Positions 7,617 to 16,880 of a stretch of DNA of 64,000 bases are shown in pieces. The position numbers and the translations under genes are program-made. The stretch is from assembly GCA_030263295.1 (NCBI GenBank), contig SZOS01000001.1, positions 62,001 to 126,000 of the forward strand, read 5' to 3'. The notes below the pieces were generated by a model that was not told where the DNA came from, made no database searches, and was given only the letters and a program-made list of their open reading frames with translations. Source of the stretch: Dokdonella_A sp014338185. Its GTDB lineage: Bacteria; Pseudomonadota; Gammaproteobacteria; Xanthomonadales; Rhodanobacteraceae. Numbering within the stretch: position 1 is the stretch's first letter; the number at the start of each line of letters is the position of its first letter.

Positions 7617-10571
7617 ATGAAATCAAAGAGCAACGAGCTTTTCAAAGCCGTTCGTTATGCTCTGTATGCGGGCGCAACCGCCGCGATCGGCCTGTCGGCC
7701 GCGCCGGTGTTCGCGCAGGATACGGCGCAGGACCAGGACAGCCAGAAACTTGAAACGATTACCGTGACGGGTTCGCGCATCCGCAAGGCGGACATCGAAA
7801 CCGCACAGCCGATCGTGGTCATGGATCGTGCCGCGATCGAGAAGCAGGGCTTCAACTCCGTGGCCGACATCCTGCAGAACATGCCGGAAGCCGGTACCCC
7901 GCCGATCAGCCGCGCTTCGGTGCTGGCCTCGGGTGAAAACGTCGGTGGTTACTACATCGACCTGCGCAACCTCGGTGCCAACCGCACGCTGGTCCTCATC
8001 AACGGCAAGCGCCTGGGCACGACCAACGATGGTCTGCAGGACCTGTCGCAGATCCCGATGGCCGCGATCGACCGCGTCGAAGTCCTCAAGGACGGTGCCT
8101 CGGCGATCTACGGTTCGGACGCGATCGCGGGCGTGGTCAACGTGATCACGCGTCGCAACTTCGATGGTGCCGAAGCCAGCGCCTACGCCGGCCAGTACGA
8201 TCAGGACGACGGCGTCAAGCAGAACTACAGCATGACGCTGGGCGCCCACAGCGACCGCGGTTCGGTCACGATGACCGCCGAATACAGCAAGGAAGACCCG
8301 GTGTGGGCCAAGGACCGCTGGTACAGCGCGTTCCCGGATACGGCGCGCCACCCCGACCGTGGCTGGACCCTCGTGTCGCAGTGGGGCAACTTCTTCATGC
8401 CGCCGGGCTACTGCTCGTCGGGCCTGTGCGCGCTCAACCCGGGTGGTGATCCGGCCAATCCGGCCGATTGGCACAACACGGGTGCGGGCGGTGGCATCAA
8501 CGACCGTTCAAACTTCAACGAACAGATGATGCTCAACACCGGCATCGAGCGTCATTCGCTGTTCACGAGCGGTAACTACGACATCACCGACCACATCCGC
8601 TTCACGGGCGACTTCCTGTACAACAAGCGCCGTACCTCGCAGCAGGTGGCCGGCTATCCGTTCCAGCCCGCGTTCGTGATCCCGGGTTCGAACGACGAGT
8701 ATCCGTACATCGGCCTGTCACCCGACAGCTACTTCAACCCGACCGGCGAGCAGATCTACTTCTATCGCCGCGGTTGGGAAGTGCCCCGCACCACGATCAG
8801 CGACCTGCAGACCTACCGCTTCACCGGCACGTTCGAAGGCGACTTCCAGATCGGCGACCACAGCTGGAACTGGGATGTGGGCGCGTTCGTCAACAACAAC
8901 GACGTGCTCAAGGTCGGCCGTGGTGACTTCGCGTTGCTGGCCACGCGCAACGCGCTCGGCCCGTCGTTCCTCGATCCGGCCACGGGCCGCGTGACCTGCG
9001 GTACCCCGAGCAATCCGATCCCGTACGGTACCGCTCCGGGCTCGTGCGTGCCGTGGAATCCGTTCCTGACGCCTGAGGTGGGTGGCGCCTATTCGCTGTC
9101 CGATCCCGCGGTGCAGGCCTACCTGTTCCCGTACTCGCACGACACGGGCACCACGCGTACGGTCGACTACACCGCCAACATCACCGGCAGCGTGTTCACG
9201 CTTCCGGCGGGCGACCTGAGCCTCGCGGCGGGTTACGAGCATCGCGCCGAGTCGGGTGATTTCATTCCCGACGCGATGAAGCAGTCGGCGATGAGCACCG
9301 ATCTGGCCAGCGGCCCGACCGGCGGCAAGTACAAGGTTGACGAGTACTACCTCGAAGTCGACGTGCCCGTTCTGCGCGACATGTTCCTCGCGCGCGAGCT
9401 GTCGTTCAACGTCGCGGGCCGCTACTCGAAGTTCAGCTCGTTCGGTGACACCACCAACGCAAAGTTCAGCGTGACGTGGCGTCCGATCGACGACCTGCTC
9501 GTACGCGCCAACTATGCCGAAGGCTTCCGCGCGCCGACCATCGGCGACCTGTATGGCGGCATCAGCGGCACGTTTGACTACTACACCGATCCTTGCGATG
9601 TGTTGCTCGGTGCGGCGGCAGGCAACTCGGCCGTCATGCAGCGTTGCGTGAACGGTTTCGGTGGCCAGCCGGGCGTGGGCGCCAACTTCCGCCAGCCGGG
9701 CCAGGGCGGCTCGCCTTGCGCGGCCATTCCATGCCAGACCGGCGTGCAGTTCTTCGCGGGCAGCAACCCGTTCCTGCAGCCGGAGACCTCGGAAGGCAAG
9801 ACTGCGGGCCTGGTCTACAGCCCGCATTGGGTTGAGGGTCTCGACATCGCGGTCGACTGGTTCCGCATCCGCATCAACAATGCGATCGGTGGCGACTCGG
9901 TGAGCGGCATGCTGGATGACTGCTACGTCCTCGGCGTGGCCTCGCGCTGCAGTGCGCTGCTGTTCCAGCGCAGCCCGACCAATGGTGCGGTCATCTATGC
10001 ACTGCGTGGTGGCCTGAACTCTGGTTGGGTCGAGTCGGAAGGCTGGGACTTCGGTATCAACTACCGTCTGCCCGAGTTCTCGTTCGGCCGCTTCATGGTG
10101 CGGTGGAATACGACCTACATGTCCAAGCAGGACTCCAAGGCCGACAACGCGCCGACCACGCCGGTCACGCACTTCAACGGCTACAGCACGAACTTCCGCA
10201 CCCGGTCGGTCGGCAGCGTGGACTGGAGCTGGGGTGACTTCGGTGCGACGTTCACCTCGCGCTACTTCTCCTCGATCCGCGCGAGGTGCTCGTATGACGT
10301 GAATGGTGGCCAGGGTGGTCCGGAGTGCAACATGCCGCAGCATTGGGCCAACGGTACGCTCGGCAACTACCATCGCTCCGGTGCCAACACCTTCCACGAC
10401 CTGCAGGTGCGCTGGACGGCGCCGTGGAACGGCACGATCTCGGTCGGTGCGAACAACGTGTTCGACCACACCGGTCCGATCGTGTACACCTCGCCGAACT
10501 CGCAGTACGACTACTACGGCGGCTTCGACATCGGTCGCTTCTACTACGTGCGTTACCAGCAGAAGTTCTAA
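7617..10571 (+). CDS. TonB-dependent outer-membrane receptor
   Basis: 984 residues. The ATG at 7617 is chosen because a GGAGAG ribosome site lies at 7607-7612 and it yields a long signal peptide ending PVFAQ. A TonB-box-like LETITVTGSRIRK follows, then a plug domain (about 60-180, with NRTLVLINGKRL and EVLKDGASAIYGSDAIAGVVNVITRR), and a barrel ending in aromatic YVRYQQKF. The family imports large substrates such as siderophores, oligosaccharides or peptides using TonB energy. No ligand gene is adjacent. With the subtilase and the beta-barrel gene upstream, peptide uptake is a reasonable guess, but only that. Confidence 0.95.
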   Translation: MKSKSNELFKAVRYALYAGATAAIGLSAAPVFAQDTAQDQDSQKLETITVTGSRIRKADIETAQPIVVMDRAAIEKQGFNSVADILQNMPEAGTPPISRASVLASGENVGGYYIDLRNLGANRTLVLINGKRLGTTNDGLQDLSQIPMAAIDRVEVLKDGASAIYGSDAIAGVVNVITRRNFDGAEASAYAGQYDQDDGVKQNYSMTLGAHSDRGSVTMTAEYSKEDPVWAKDRWYSAFPDTARHPDRGWTLVSQWGNFFMPPGYCSSGLCALNPGGDPANPADWHNTGAGGGINDRSNFNEQMMLNTGIERHSLFTSGNYDITDHIRFTGDFLYNKRRTSQQVAGYPFQPAFVIPGSNDEYPYIGLSPDSYFNPTGEQIYFYRRGWEVPRTTISDLQTYRFTGTFEGDFQIGDHSWNWDVGAFVNNNDVLKVGRGDFALLATRNALGPSFLDPATGRVTCGTPSNPIPYGTAPGSCVPWNPFLTPEVGGAYSLSDPAVQAYLFPYSHDTGTTRTVDYTANITGSVFTLPAGDLSLAAGYEHRAESGDFIPDAMKQSAMSTDLASGPTGGKYKVDEYYLEVDVPVLRDMFLARELSFNVAGRYSKFSSFGDTTNAKFSVTWRPIDDLLVRANYAEGFRAPTIGDLYGGISGTFDYYTDPCDVLLGAAAGNSAVMQRCVNGFGGQPGVGANFRQPGQGGSPCAAIPCQTGVQFFAGSNPFLQPETSEGKTAGLVYSPHWVEGLDIAVDWFRIRINNAIGGDSVSGMLDDCYVLGVASRCSALLFQRSPTNGAVIYALRGGLNSGWVESEGWDFGINYRLPEFSFGRFMVRWNTTYMSKQDSKADNAPTTPVTHFNGYSTNFRTRSVGSVDWSWGDFGATFTSRYFSSIRARCSYDVNGGQGGPECNMPQHWANGTLGNYHRSGANTFHDLQVRWTAPWNGTISVGANNVFDHTGPIVYTSPNSQYDYYGGFDIGRFYYVRYQQKF

Positions 10572-10596
10572 ACCGAACGAGTCTGCGCGTTCCTTC

Positions 10597-10627
10597 AACG
10601 GCCCCGGCAACGGGGCCGTTTTTTTTT
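10597..10627 (+). terminator. Rho-independent terminator of the TonB receptor gene
   Basis: Perfect 10-bp stem (arms 10597-10606 and 10611-10620), GCAA tetraloop, then an uninterrupted T-run to 10627. It starts 26 bases after the receptor stop. It is one of only two hairpins seen in the window with a proper T-tract. Confidence 0.95.
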
Positions 10628-10686
10628 GGTCGGCTTTACGGTGCCAGGGCGCTGCACCGCGGCGCGCAATCGGGGATCATGCGCGC

Positions 10687-11913
10687 ATGCTCAACCGGCT
10701 CTGGCTCGGCTTTTTCCTCGTGGCGGCACTGGCCGCGTTCGCGCGCTGGATCGGTGGCGACGCCGGCGTGTTCGCGGCGATGATCGCGGCGCTGTTCGAC
10801 ATGGCGCGGCTGTCGGTCGAAGTGATGATCCTGCTGTTCGGCACGCTCACGCTGTGGCTCGGTTTCCTGCGTATCGCCGAGCGTGCAGGCCTGGTCGAGG
10901 TGCTCGCACGCGCGCTCGGTCCGGTGTTCGCGCGCGTGATGCCCGAGGTGCCGCGCGACCATCCCGCGCTCGGCCTCATCACGCTCAACTTCGCCGCCAA
11001 CGCGCTTGGGCTGGACAATGCCGCCACGCCGATCGGCCTGCGCGCGATGCGCGAGCTGCAGACGCTCAACCCGAGAGCGGACACGGCCAGCAATGCGCAG
11101 ATCCTGTTCCTCGTGCTCAACGCCTCGTCGTTGACGCTGTTGCCCGTGTCGATCTTCATGTACCGGGTGCAGCAGGGTGCGCCCGACCCCGCGCTCGTGT
11201 TCGTGCCGATCCTGCTCGCGACCAGTGCATCCACGCTCGCCGGTTTCCTCGCGGTGGCGTGGGTGCAGAAGATCCGCCTGCGCGATCCCTTGCTGCTGGT
11301 TGTGCTGCTCGGTGCGGCGACCCTGCTCAGCGCGTTCGTCACGCTGCTGCTGCGCTTGCCGGCCGCCTCGCTCGCGCCGCTGTCCTCGCTGCTGGGCAAC
11401 CTCACGCTGTTTGCGATCATCCTCGCCTTCCTCGGCGTGGGGGCATGGCGCCGGGTGCCGGTGTACGAGAGCTTCATCGATGGCGCGCGGCAAGGCTTCG
11501 AGGTCGCGCGCGACCTGTTGCCGTACCTCGTGGCGATGCTGTGCGCGATCGGCGTGCTGCGCGCCTCGGGCGCGCTCGACCTCGCGCTCGATGGCGTGCG
11601 TTGGGCGGCGCAGGCGCTGCACCTGGACACACGCTTCATCGACGCGCTGCCGACCGCGCTGGTCAAGCCGTTCTCGGGCAGCGCCGCGCGCGCGATGCTC
11701 ATCGACACCATGCAGGCGCATGGCGTGGACAGCTTCCCTGCGCTGCTCGCGGCCACGATCCAGGGCAGTACCGAGACCACGTTCTACGTGGTCGCGGTGT
11801 ATTTCGGCGCGGTCGGCATCCGCCGCGTGCGGCATGCGGTGGGCTGCGCCTTGCTCGCGGACCTGGCCGGCGTGCTGGCCGCGATCGCGGTGTGCTATTG
11901 GTTCTTCGGCTGA
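10687..11913 (+). CDS. Membrane protein with two nucleoside-recognition (Gate) domains, SpmA-SpmB fusion type
   Basis: 408 residues with about ten hydrophobic segments. The N-terminal half matches SpmA (LGLITLNFAANALGLDNAATPIGLRAM, about residues 97-123) and the C-terminal half SpmB (LVKPFSGSAARAMLIDTM, then GSTETTFYVVAVYFGAVGIRR). These separate Bacillus spore-maturation proteins are often fused in Gram-negatives, where no spores form. The Gate domain suggests transport of an unknown small solute across the inner membrane. The ATG at 10687 is the first in frame after the receptor terminator, so the gene must have its own promoter in about 60 bases. Confidence 0.85.
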   Translation: MLNRLWLGFFLVAALAAFARWIGGDAGVFAAMIAALFDMARLSVEVMILLFGTLTLWLGFLRIAERAGLVEVLARALGPVFARVMPEVPRDHPALGLITLNFAANALGLDNAATPIGLRAMRELQTLNPRADTASNAQILFLVLNASSLTLLPVSIFMYRVQQGAPDPALVFVPILLATSASTLAGFLAVAWVQKIRLRDPLLLVVLLGAATLLSAFVTLLLRLPAASLAPLSSLLGNLTLFAIILAFLGVGAWRRVPVYESFIDGARQGFEVARDLLPYLVAMLCAIGVLRASGALDLALDGVRWAAQALHLDTRFIDALPTALVKPFSGSAARAMLIDTMQAHGVDSFPALLAATIQGSTETTFYVVAVYFGAVGIRRVRHAVGCALLADLAGVLAAIAVCYWFFG

Positions 11914-11965
11914 CGCGCGCGCGCCACCGCGTCGTCGGCCTCAGGCTGCCGCGAAGCGCCCGCGC

Positions 11966-12166
11966 TCAGCCGCGCGGCCGCCCGCGCAGGATGCGCGCGG
12001 GCAACAGGATCACGCTGCGCACCAGTTCCAGCGCCCCGTCGACCGCGATGCCGAGCAGCCGGAACGGCAGCAGCACCAGCCATACCAGCGGGTACAGCAG
12101 CAGCGCGATGAGTGCGAGCGGCCAGCACAGCACCAGCAGCAACAACCACAGCAGGAAGGTCAGCAT
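11966..12166 (-). CDS. Small hydrophobic membrane protein
   Basis: 66 residues. The ATG at 12166 is preceded by GGAGA at a good distance. Residues 1-40 form one or two membrane segments rich in Leu and Trp (MLTFLLWLLLLVLCWPLALI), followed by a positively charged tail ending RGRPRG that should face the cytoplasm. I do not recognise a family. It is downstream of the MFS exporter on the same strand (88-base gap) and convergent with the Gate-domain protein. Confidence 0.65.
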   Translation of the reverse strand: MLTFLLWLLLLVLCWPLALIALLLYPLVWLVLLPFRLLGIAVDGALELVRSVILLPARILRGRPRG

Positions 12167-12254
12167 CGTCGATTCTCCGCGGAATCGGCAGCAAGGTGCC
12201 GGCGCAAGGTCAGCACATGGCGTTGCTGCAGGCGATTGCAAGCGCCAGCGGCGT

Positions 12255-13550
12255 TCAGGCCTGTTCGGGCAGCCCGGAGGCGCCCGCGGGGCCCGTCGCC
12301 CGGATGTGCGGTGGCACCGCGCGCGTGACCTTCCACGCCAGGCCCCAGCCGACGAGCAGCAATGCGGTGGCCAAGAGGTAGGGCGCGCCGGGCAGCCACG
12401 CCGGCGCGCGGGCGCCGATGAACAGCGCGAACACCTGGGTGAACAGTGCGGGGCCGAAAATACCGGCCACGCTGCTCAGGCTGCTGATTGCGCCCTGCAC
12501 GCGCCCCTGCTCGTGCTGGTCGACGCGATGGGTGATCAGCGCCTGGGTGGCCGGGCCGGCCAGGCCCCACAGTGCGAGCAGCGGGATCGCGGCGAGAAAC
12601 ACCGTGCCGGTCGGCGCCAGCCCCATGAGCGCGAATCCCGCCGCGCCGAACAGCACGCCGGCGAGCAGGGTGCGGCGCTCGCCGAGCACCGGAACCAGGC
12701 GCCGGACCAAGCCCGCCTGCACGATCGCATTGCACAGGCCCACCAGCGCGAGCGTGTAGCCGACCTTCTGCTCGCCCCAGCCGTACCGGTAGTCCGCGTA
12801 CAGCACGAACACGCTCTGCAGGGCGTAGTGGGCGAGGTTGGCGATGAACACGAGGCTGGCCAGCCCAAACACCGACTGGTAGCGCCGCAGCAGCATCAGC
12901 GACCCGATCGGGTTGGCGCGCGACCAGTCCAGGCGCGTGCTGCGCCGCTCCGGCGGCAAGGATTCGGGCAGGATGAACCAGCCGTAGCAGAAGTTGGCCA
13001 GCGCGAGCAGCGCCGCCGCGTAGAACGGCCAGCGCAGGTCGTGATGGCCGAGAAAGCCGCCGAAGGCCGGGCCGATGATGAAGCCGATGCCGAATGCCGA
13101 GCCCAGCAGGCCATACGCGGCGGCGCGCTTGTCGGGCGCGGTCACGTCGGCGATGTAGGCGTTGGCGGTGGTAAAGCTCGCGGCGAACGCGCCCGAGAAG
13201 AAGCGCCCGATCAACAGCATCGGCACGCTGTTGACCAGCGCCATGAACAGGAAGTCGACGCCGATGCCGAGATTGGACAGCAGGATCACCGAGCGCCGGC
13301 CGTAGCGGTCCGACAGCGCGCCCTGGATCGGCGCGCACACGAACTGGATCGTCGCGAACAAGGTGCCGAATACCCCGACCCACATCGCCGCGCGTTCGAT
13401 GCCGCCGCCACCCAGGCGCTCGATGAGGTGCGGCAACACCGGGATGATGATGCCGAAGGATAGGATGTCGATCAGCACCGTCACGAAGATGAAGATCACC
13501 GCGGCGCGGCGCGGCTGGCTGGCAATGGCGTTCAACGGGTGGTCCGGCAA
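12255..13550 (-). CDS. MFS exporter, TCR/Tet (DHA1) family
   Basis: 431 residues, twelve predicted membrane helices. The loop 2-3 motif A reads GALSDRYGRRSVI and a motif-C-like GFIIGPAFGGFLG lies in helix 5. This is the TetA/TCR-type drug:proton antiporter group, but the substrate is not predictable and many members are not resistance genes. The only in-frame starts near the N-terminus are TTG codons (13550 and 13535), with no obvious ribosome site, so the start is uncertain by a few residues. folE lies 42 bases upstream on the same strand. Confidence 0.88.
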   Translation of the reverse strand: MPDHPLNAIASQPRRAAVIFIFVTVLIDILSFGIIIPVLPHLIERLGGGGIERAAMWVGVFGTLFATIQFVCAPIQGALSDRYGRRSVILLSNLGIGVDFLFMALVNSVPMLLIGRFFSGAFAASFTTANAYIADVTAPDKRAAAYGLLGSAFGIGFIIGPAFGGFLGHHDLRWPFYAAALLALANFCYGWFILPESLPPERRSTRLDWSRANPIGSLMLLRRYQSVFGLASLVFIANLAHYALQSVFVLYADYRYGWGEQKVGYTLALVGLCNAIVQAGLVRRLVPVLGERRTLLAGVLFGAAGFALMGLAPTGTVFLAAIPLLALWGLAGPATQALITHRVDQHEQGRVQGAISSLSSVAGIFGPALFTQVFALFIGARAPAWLPGAPYLLATALLLVGWGLAWKVTRAVPPHIRATGPAGASGLPEQA

Positions 13551-13592
13551 GGGATGGGCGCGGGCGCAGGCAAAGGGCCCGGGGCGCGCCGC

Positions 13593-14195
13593 CTACTGGT
13601 GGGCGTGGCTGTCGATGTCGATGAAGCGCAGGAACTCGGCGCGCGTGCGCGCATCATCGCGGAACGCGCCGAGCATCTGGCTGGTGACCATCGACACCCC
13701 GCGCTTGTGCACGCCGCGCGTGGTCATGCACTGGTGCGAGGCGTCGATCACGATGCCCACGCCCCGCGGCTTGAGCACCCGGTCGATGCAGTGGGCGATC
13801 TGCGCGGTGAGCTTTTCCTGCACCTGGAACCGGCGCGCGTAGGCATCGACCACGCGTGCGAGCTTGGAGATGCCCACCACCTTGTCCGCAGGCAGGTAGC
13901 CCACGTGGGCGCGGCCGATGATCGGCGCCATGTGGTGCTCGCAGAACGATTCGAAGCGGATGTCGCGCAGCACGATGAGTTCGTCGTAGCCATCGACTTC
14001 CTCGAAGGTGCGTTCCAGGTACTCCGCCGGATCGACGGCATAGCCCGAAAACCAGTCGCGGTACGCATCCACCACGCGTCGCGGCGTGTCGCGGAGCCCC
14101 TCGCGCGCGGGGTCGTCGCCGGCCCAGCGCAGCAGCGTGCGTACCGCTTCTTCGGCCTGTTCACGACTCACCTGCGCAACGGCTGCCTCGCTCAT
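13593..14195 (-). CDS. folE: GTP cyclohydrolase I
   Basis: 200 residues, type IA. Zinc and active-site residues are visible in FCEHHMAPIIGRAHVGYLP (Cys and two His) and SHQCMTTRGV (second Cys). The enzyme converts GTP to 7,8-dihydroneopterin triphosphate for folate and tetrahydropterins. The phenylalanine hydroxylase at 20220 needs a reduced pterin, so the pathways meet, but the genes are 6 kb apart and not in one operon. Confidence 0.97.
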   Translation of the reverse strand: MSEAAVAQVSREQAEEAVRTLLRWAGDDPAREGLRDTPRRVVDAYRDWFSGYAVDPAEYLERTFEEVDGYDELIVLRDIRFESFCEHHMAPIIGRAHVGYLPADKVVGISKLARVVDAYARRFQVQEKLTAQIAHCIDRVLKPRGVGIVIDASHQCMTTRGVHKRGVSMVTSQMLGAFRDDARTRAEFLRFIDIDSHAHQ

Positions 14196-14269
14196 GGTGT
14201 ACTCCGGCTCGAACGAACCGACAGTGTAGCCCTGCGTGGCTCGTTACGGACGCCCGTCGCGCCCGCCAT

Positions 14270-14878
14270 TCACCTTCGCGTGCGCCGCAGCCGGCGCGGC
14301 GGGGCTGCAGCACCCGTCGCGTCGGCCAGCGGCGCGAGCACCCACGACAGCGCCACGAGCCGGCTGCCGCGCTTGCCTTGCGAACCGCGCAGCAACTCGC
14401 TGGCGCGCGCCAGCAGTGCATTGAGCTCGGCCAGTTCGCGCGGCGTGACCCAGCCGGTCAGGCGCCCGGCCCACAGCTCGCGTCGAGGACCCTCGACCAC
14501 GCTGGCCGGATCCGCCAGGGCGGCGGCGAAGTCCTTCTGCGCGACCCGCAGCAGGCTCGCCACCGTGCGCGCCACCGCACGCGCATTCGGGGTCGCCCCC
14601 GGTTGATAGCGCAGGCGCAGGCCCTTGCCGCGCAGGGTCGCGATGCGATACGTGCGGACCCCGGCATCCGCCTGCTCGCGCACCAGGCCCGCCGCCACCA
14701 GCTGGCGCAGGTGGTAGTACAGGCCATCCGCGGGGCGGCCAAGCCGCGCCGCGAGCGCAGCCACGCTCAGCGCGCCGGTGCTCGCCTCCAGTGCATCGAC
14801 GATCTCCATGCGCGCGGACGAGGCGAGCAGGTCGATGGTGGCCACGTCGTCGATGACGTGGCGTGCGCCCTGTGCCAT
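14270..14878 (-). CDS. Helix-turn-helix regulator, ArsR-like (HTH_20)
   Basis: 202 residues from the ATG at 14878 (MAQGARHVIDD); a TTG at 14911 would add 11 residues. The winged-helix region spans about 12-75 (SARMEIVDALEASTGALSVAALAARLGRPADGLYYHLRQLVAAGLV). The C-terminal half is helical and could be a sensing or dimerisation domain. It is divergent from the aspartyl-protease gene, and inverted repeats lie in the 90-base gap between them. It probably controls itself and that neighbour; ligand unknown. Confidence 0.82.
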   Translation of the reverse strand: MAQGARHVIDDVATIDLLASSARMEIVDALEASTGALSVAALAARLGRPADGLYYHLRQLVAAGLVREQADAGVRTYRIATLRGKGLRLRYQPGATPNARAVARTVASLLRVAQKDFAAALADPASVVEGPRRELWAGRLTGWVTPRELAELNALLARASELLRGSQGKRGSRLVALSWVLAPLADATGAAAPPRRLRRTRR

Positions 14879-14886
14879 GAGTTGAC

Positions 14887-14920
14887 TTGCCTTGTTTGAA
14901 ATATGAGGCAATTATTCAAA
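14887..14920. promoter_or_regulatory. Interleaved inverted repeats, candidate operator of the HTH regulator
   Basis: In an AT-rich patch between divergent starts, TTGCCT (14887-14892) is mirrored by AGGCAA (14906-14911), and TTTGAA (14895-14900) by TTCAAA (14915-14920). This is the expected position for an ArsR-type autoregulatory site. Confidence 0.45.
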
Positions 14921-14969
14921 CCAGTGGCCGCCATTGGCAAGCGTGCGGCGCTCAACCGGGAGTCCCGTC

Positions 14970-16880
14970 ATGTTGCAGCTGTTGCTGATTGCCGTATCGA
15001 TGCTGGCACCCGCGCTGGCACCCGCCGCCGGTTCCGCGTCCGACGTCAAGGCCGTACTGGCTGCCGACAAGGCGGCCAGTGGCGGCACGCGCTGGGATGC
15101 CGTCACCAGCCTGGAACTGCAGGGCACGCTGCACGCGGGCGGCCTGGACGGCAGCTTTCGCACGCTGCAGGACCTGACCCGTGCACGCAGCGTGACGAGC
15201 TACCGGCTCGGACCGGTCGCTGGCGCCGACGGCTATGACGGCGAGCACGGCTGGACCCAGGATCCCGGCGGCGAGGTGGCCATGCTCGATGCGCCCGAGA
15301 GCCGGCGTCGCGCCCGCCGCCAGGCCTGGCTCGATGTGCATGGGTACTGGGATCCGCAGCGCTGGCCTGCGCGCTACGGCCCGCTGCAGCGGCGCAGGCT
15401 CGACGGCCAGGCCTATGCCGTGATCGAGGCCACGCCCGCCGACGGTGAACCGGTGACGCTGTTCTTCGATGTGGCCACGCATCGTCTGGCGCGCATCGTG
15501 CAGCCACAGGGACAGGACACCGCCACCACCGTGCTGTCGGACTGGCGCGAACTGGAGGGGCTGATCCTGCCGTTCCATGTCGTCACCGACTTGACCGACG
15601 CCGCCGGGCGCACCGATCCGCGTCGGCGCACCGAACTGCGCATCGAGCGCGGCCGCGTCAACGTGGCGCTGGCCGATACCGATTTCGCGCCACCGCAGAT
15701 GACCGAGACCGCGCGCATCGAGCATGCCGACGGCATCACGCGCGTCCCGTTCGAACTCATCAACAACCACATCTACGTCGCGGGCGCGATCGACGGCAAG
15801 CCGGCACGCTTCCTCGTCGACACCGGTGGCGTCAACCTGCTCACGCCCGCCGCGGCGCGCAAGTTCGGGCTGGTGGCGCAGGGCAAGCTCGCCGCGCGCG
15901 GCGTGGGCGAACAGGAGGTCGACCTGGGCATCGCCCACGCCGGCGCGGTGCGCGTGGGCGATGCGGTACTGTCGCGCCCGGTGTTCTACGTGGTCGACCT
16001 TGGCGACCTGGACGCGGTCGAGGGCGTGGTCGCCGACGGTCTGGTGGGCTACGAGATGTTCCGTCGCTTCGGCGTGACCATCGACTACGGTGCGCGTGTG
16101 CTGGTGCTCGCCGAGACGGCACGTTTCGCCCCACCGGCCGGCGCCCACCGGCTCGCCTTCGAGCAGGCCGAGCGCATACCGGTGGTGATGGTGACGCTCG
16201 ACGGCCTGCCGATCCGCACCAGCGTGGACACCGGTTCGCGATCCTCGCTCACGCTGCACTCGCCGTTCGTGCGTGAGCATGGACTGCTGGCCAGGTACCA
16301 CGCCGACACCGAGGCCGTGGTTGGCTGGGGCGTGGGCGGACCCAATCGCGGTCGCCCCGCGCGACTGGGGCGCTTGCAACTGGCCGGCTTCGACATCGAC
16401 GGTGTCGCGGGTGACCTGTACACGGGAGACAAGGGCTCGTTTGCGAGCCCCGACCTCGCCGCCAACCTCGGCGGAGGCGTGCTCCGCCGCTTCACCGTCG
16501 CGTTCGACTATGCCAACAAGGCCATGTACCTCGCCCCCAACGCGGCATTGGCCTCGCCCGATCCGTTCGATCGCAGCGGACTATGGCTGCTCGCGACTGG
16601 CGCCGGGCTGCAGGTCGCCGACGTGGCCGCCGACAGTGCCGCTTCCCGCGCCGGGCTGCGGGTGGGCGACCGTATCCAGGCGATCGCCGGTGAGGCCGTG
16701 GCCGCGCGCACGCTCGACCAGTGGCGCCAGCGCCTGCGCGAACTGCCGCCGGGTACGCGCCTGGCGATCGCCTATCGCCGGGATGGTGACCAGGCCCATG
16801 CGACGCTGGTGCTGGCCGAGCGCATAGCCGCACGCTGGCAGCCGGCGCCGGTGCCGCGCGGCGCGACCACGGGCCGCTAG
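14970..16880 (+). CDS. Secreted two-lobed aspartyl protease with C-terminal PDZ domain
   Basis: 636 residues from the ATG at 14970 (GGGAG ribosome site at 14958-14962), with a signal peptide to about residue 20. An N-terminal beta-rich region of about 240 residues resembles outer-membrane lipoprotein-sorting folds. Two retropepsin-type lobes follow, FLVDTGGVNLL (Asp about 284) and TSVDTGSRSSL (Asp about 420), so one chain supplies both catalytic aspartates. A PDZ domain occupies about 545-625 (AASRAGLRVGDRIQAIAGE). It is probably periplasmic or outer-membrane linked; substrate unknown. It is divergent from the HTH regulator and overlaps the convergent rlmI by a few bases. Confidence 0.85.
   Translation: MLQLLLIAVSMLAPALAPAAGSASDVKAVLAADKAASGGTRWDAVTSLELQGTLHAGGLDGSFRTLQDLTRARSVTSYRLGPVAGADGYDGEHGWTQDPGGEVAMLDAPESRRRARRQAWLDVHGYWDPQRWPARYGPLQRRRLDGQAYAVIEATPADGEPVTLFFDVATHRLARIVQPQGQDTATTVLSDWRELEGLILPFHVVTDLTDAAGRTDPRRRTELRIERGRVNVALADTDFAPPQMTETARIEHADGITRVPFELINNHIYVAGAIDGKPARFLVDTGGVNLLTPAAARKFGLVAQGKLAARGVGEQEVDLGIAHAGAVRVGDAVLSRPVFYVVDLGDLDAVEGVVADGLVGYEMFRRFGVTIDYGARVLVLAETARFAPPAGAHRLAFEQAERIPVVMVTLDGLPIRTSVDTGSRSSLTLHSPFVREHGLLARYHADTEAVVGWGVGGPNRGRPARLGRLQLAGFDIDGVAGDLYTGDKGSFASPDLAANLGGGVLRRFTVAFDYANKAMYLAPNAALASPDPFDRSGLWLLATGAGLQVADVAADSAASRAGLRVGDRIQAIAGEAVAARTLDQWRQRLRELPPGTRLAIAYRRDGDQAHATLVLAERIAARWQPAPVPRGATTGR

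Noticed and set aside
8718..10610. 630-codon frame antisense to the TonB receptor
   Set aside because: It has no recognisable domain, and the sense frame has a complete plug and barrel.
12255..13550. MFS exporter as an acquired tetracycline-resistance gene
   Set aside because: Codon use matches the chromosome, no mobile element or TetR regulator adjoins it, and the TCR family includes many housekeeping exporters.
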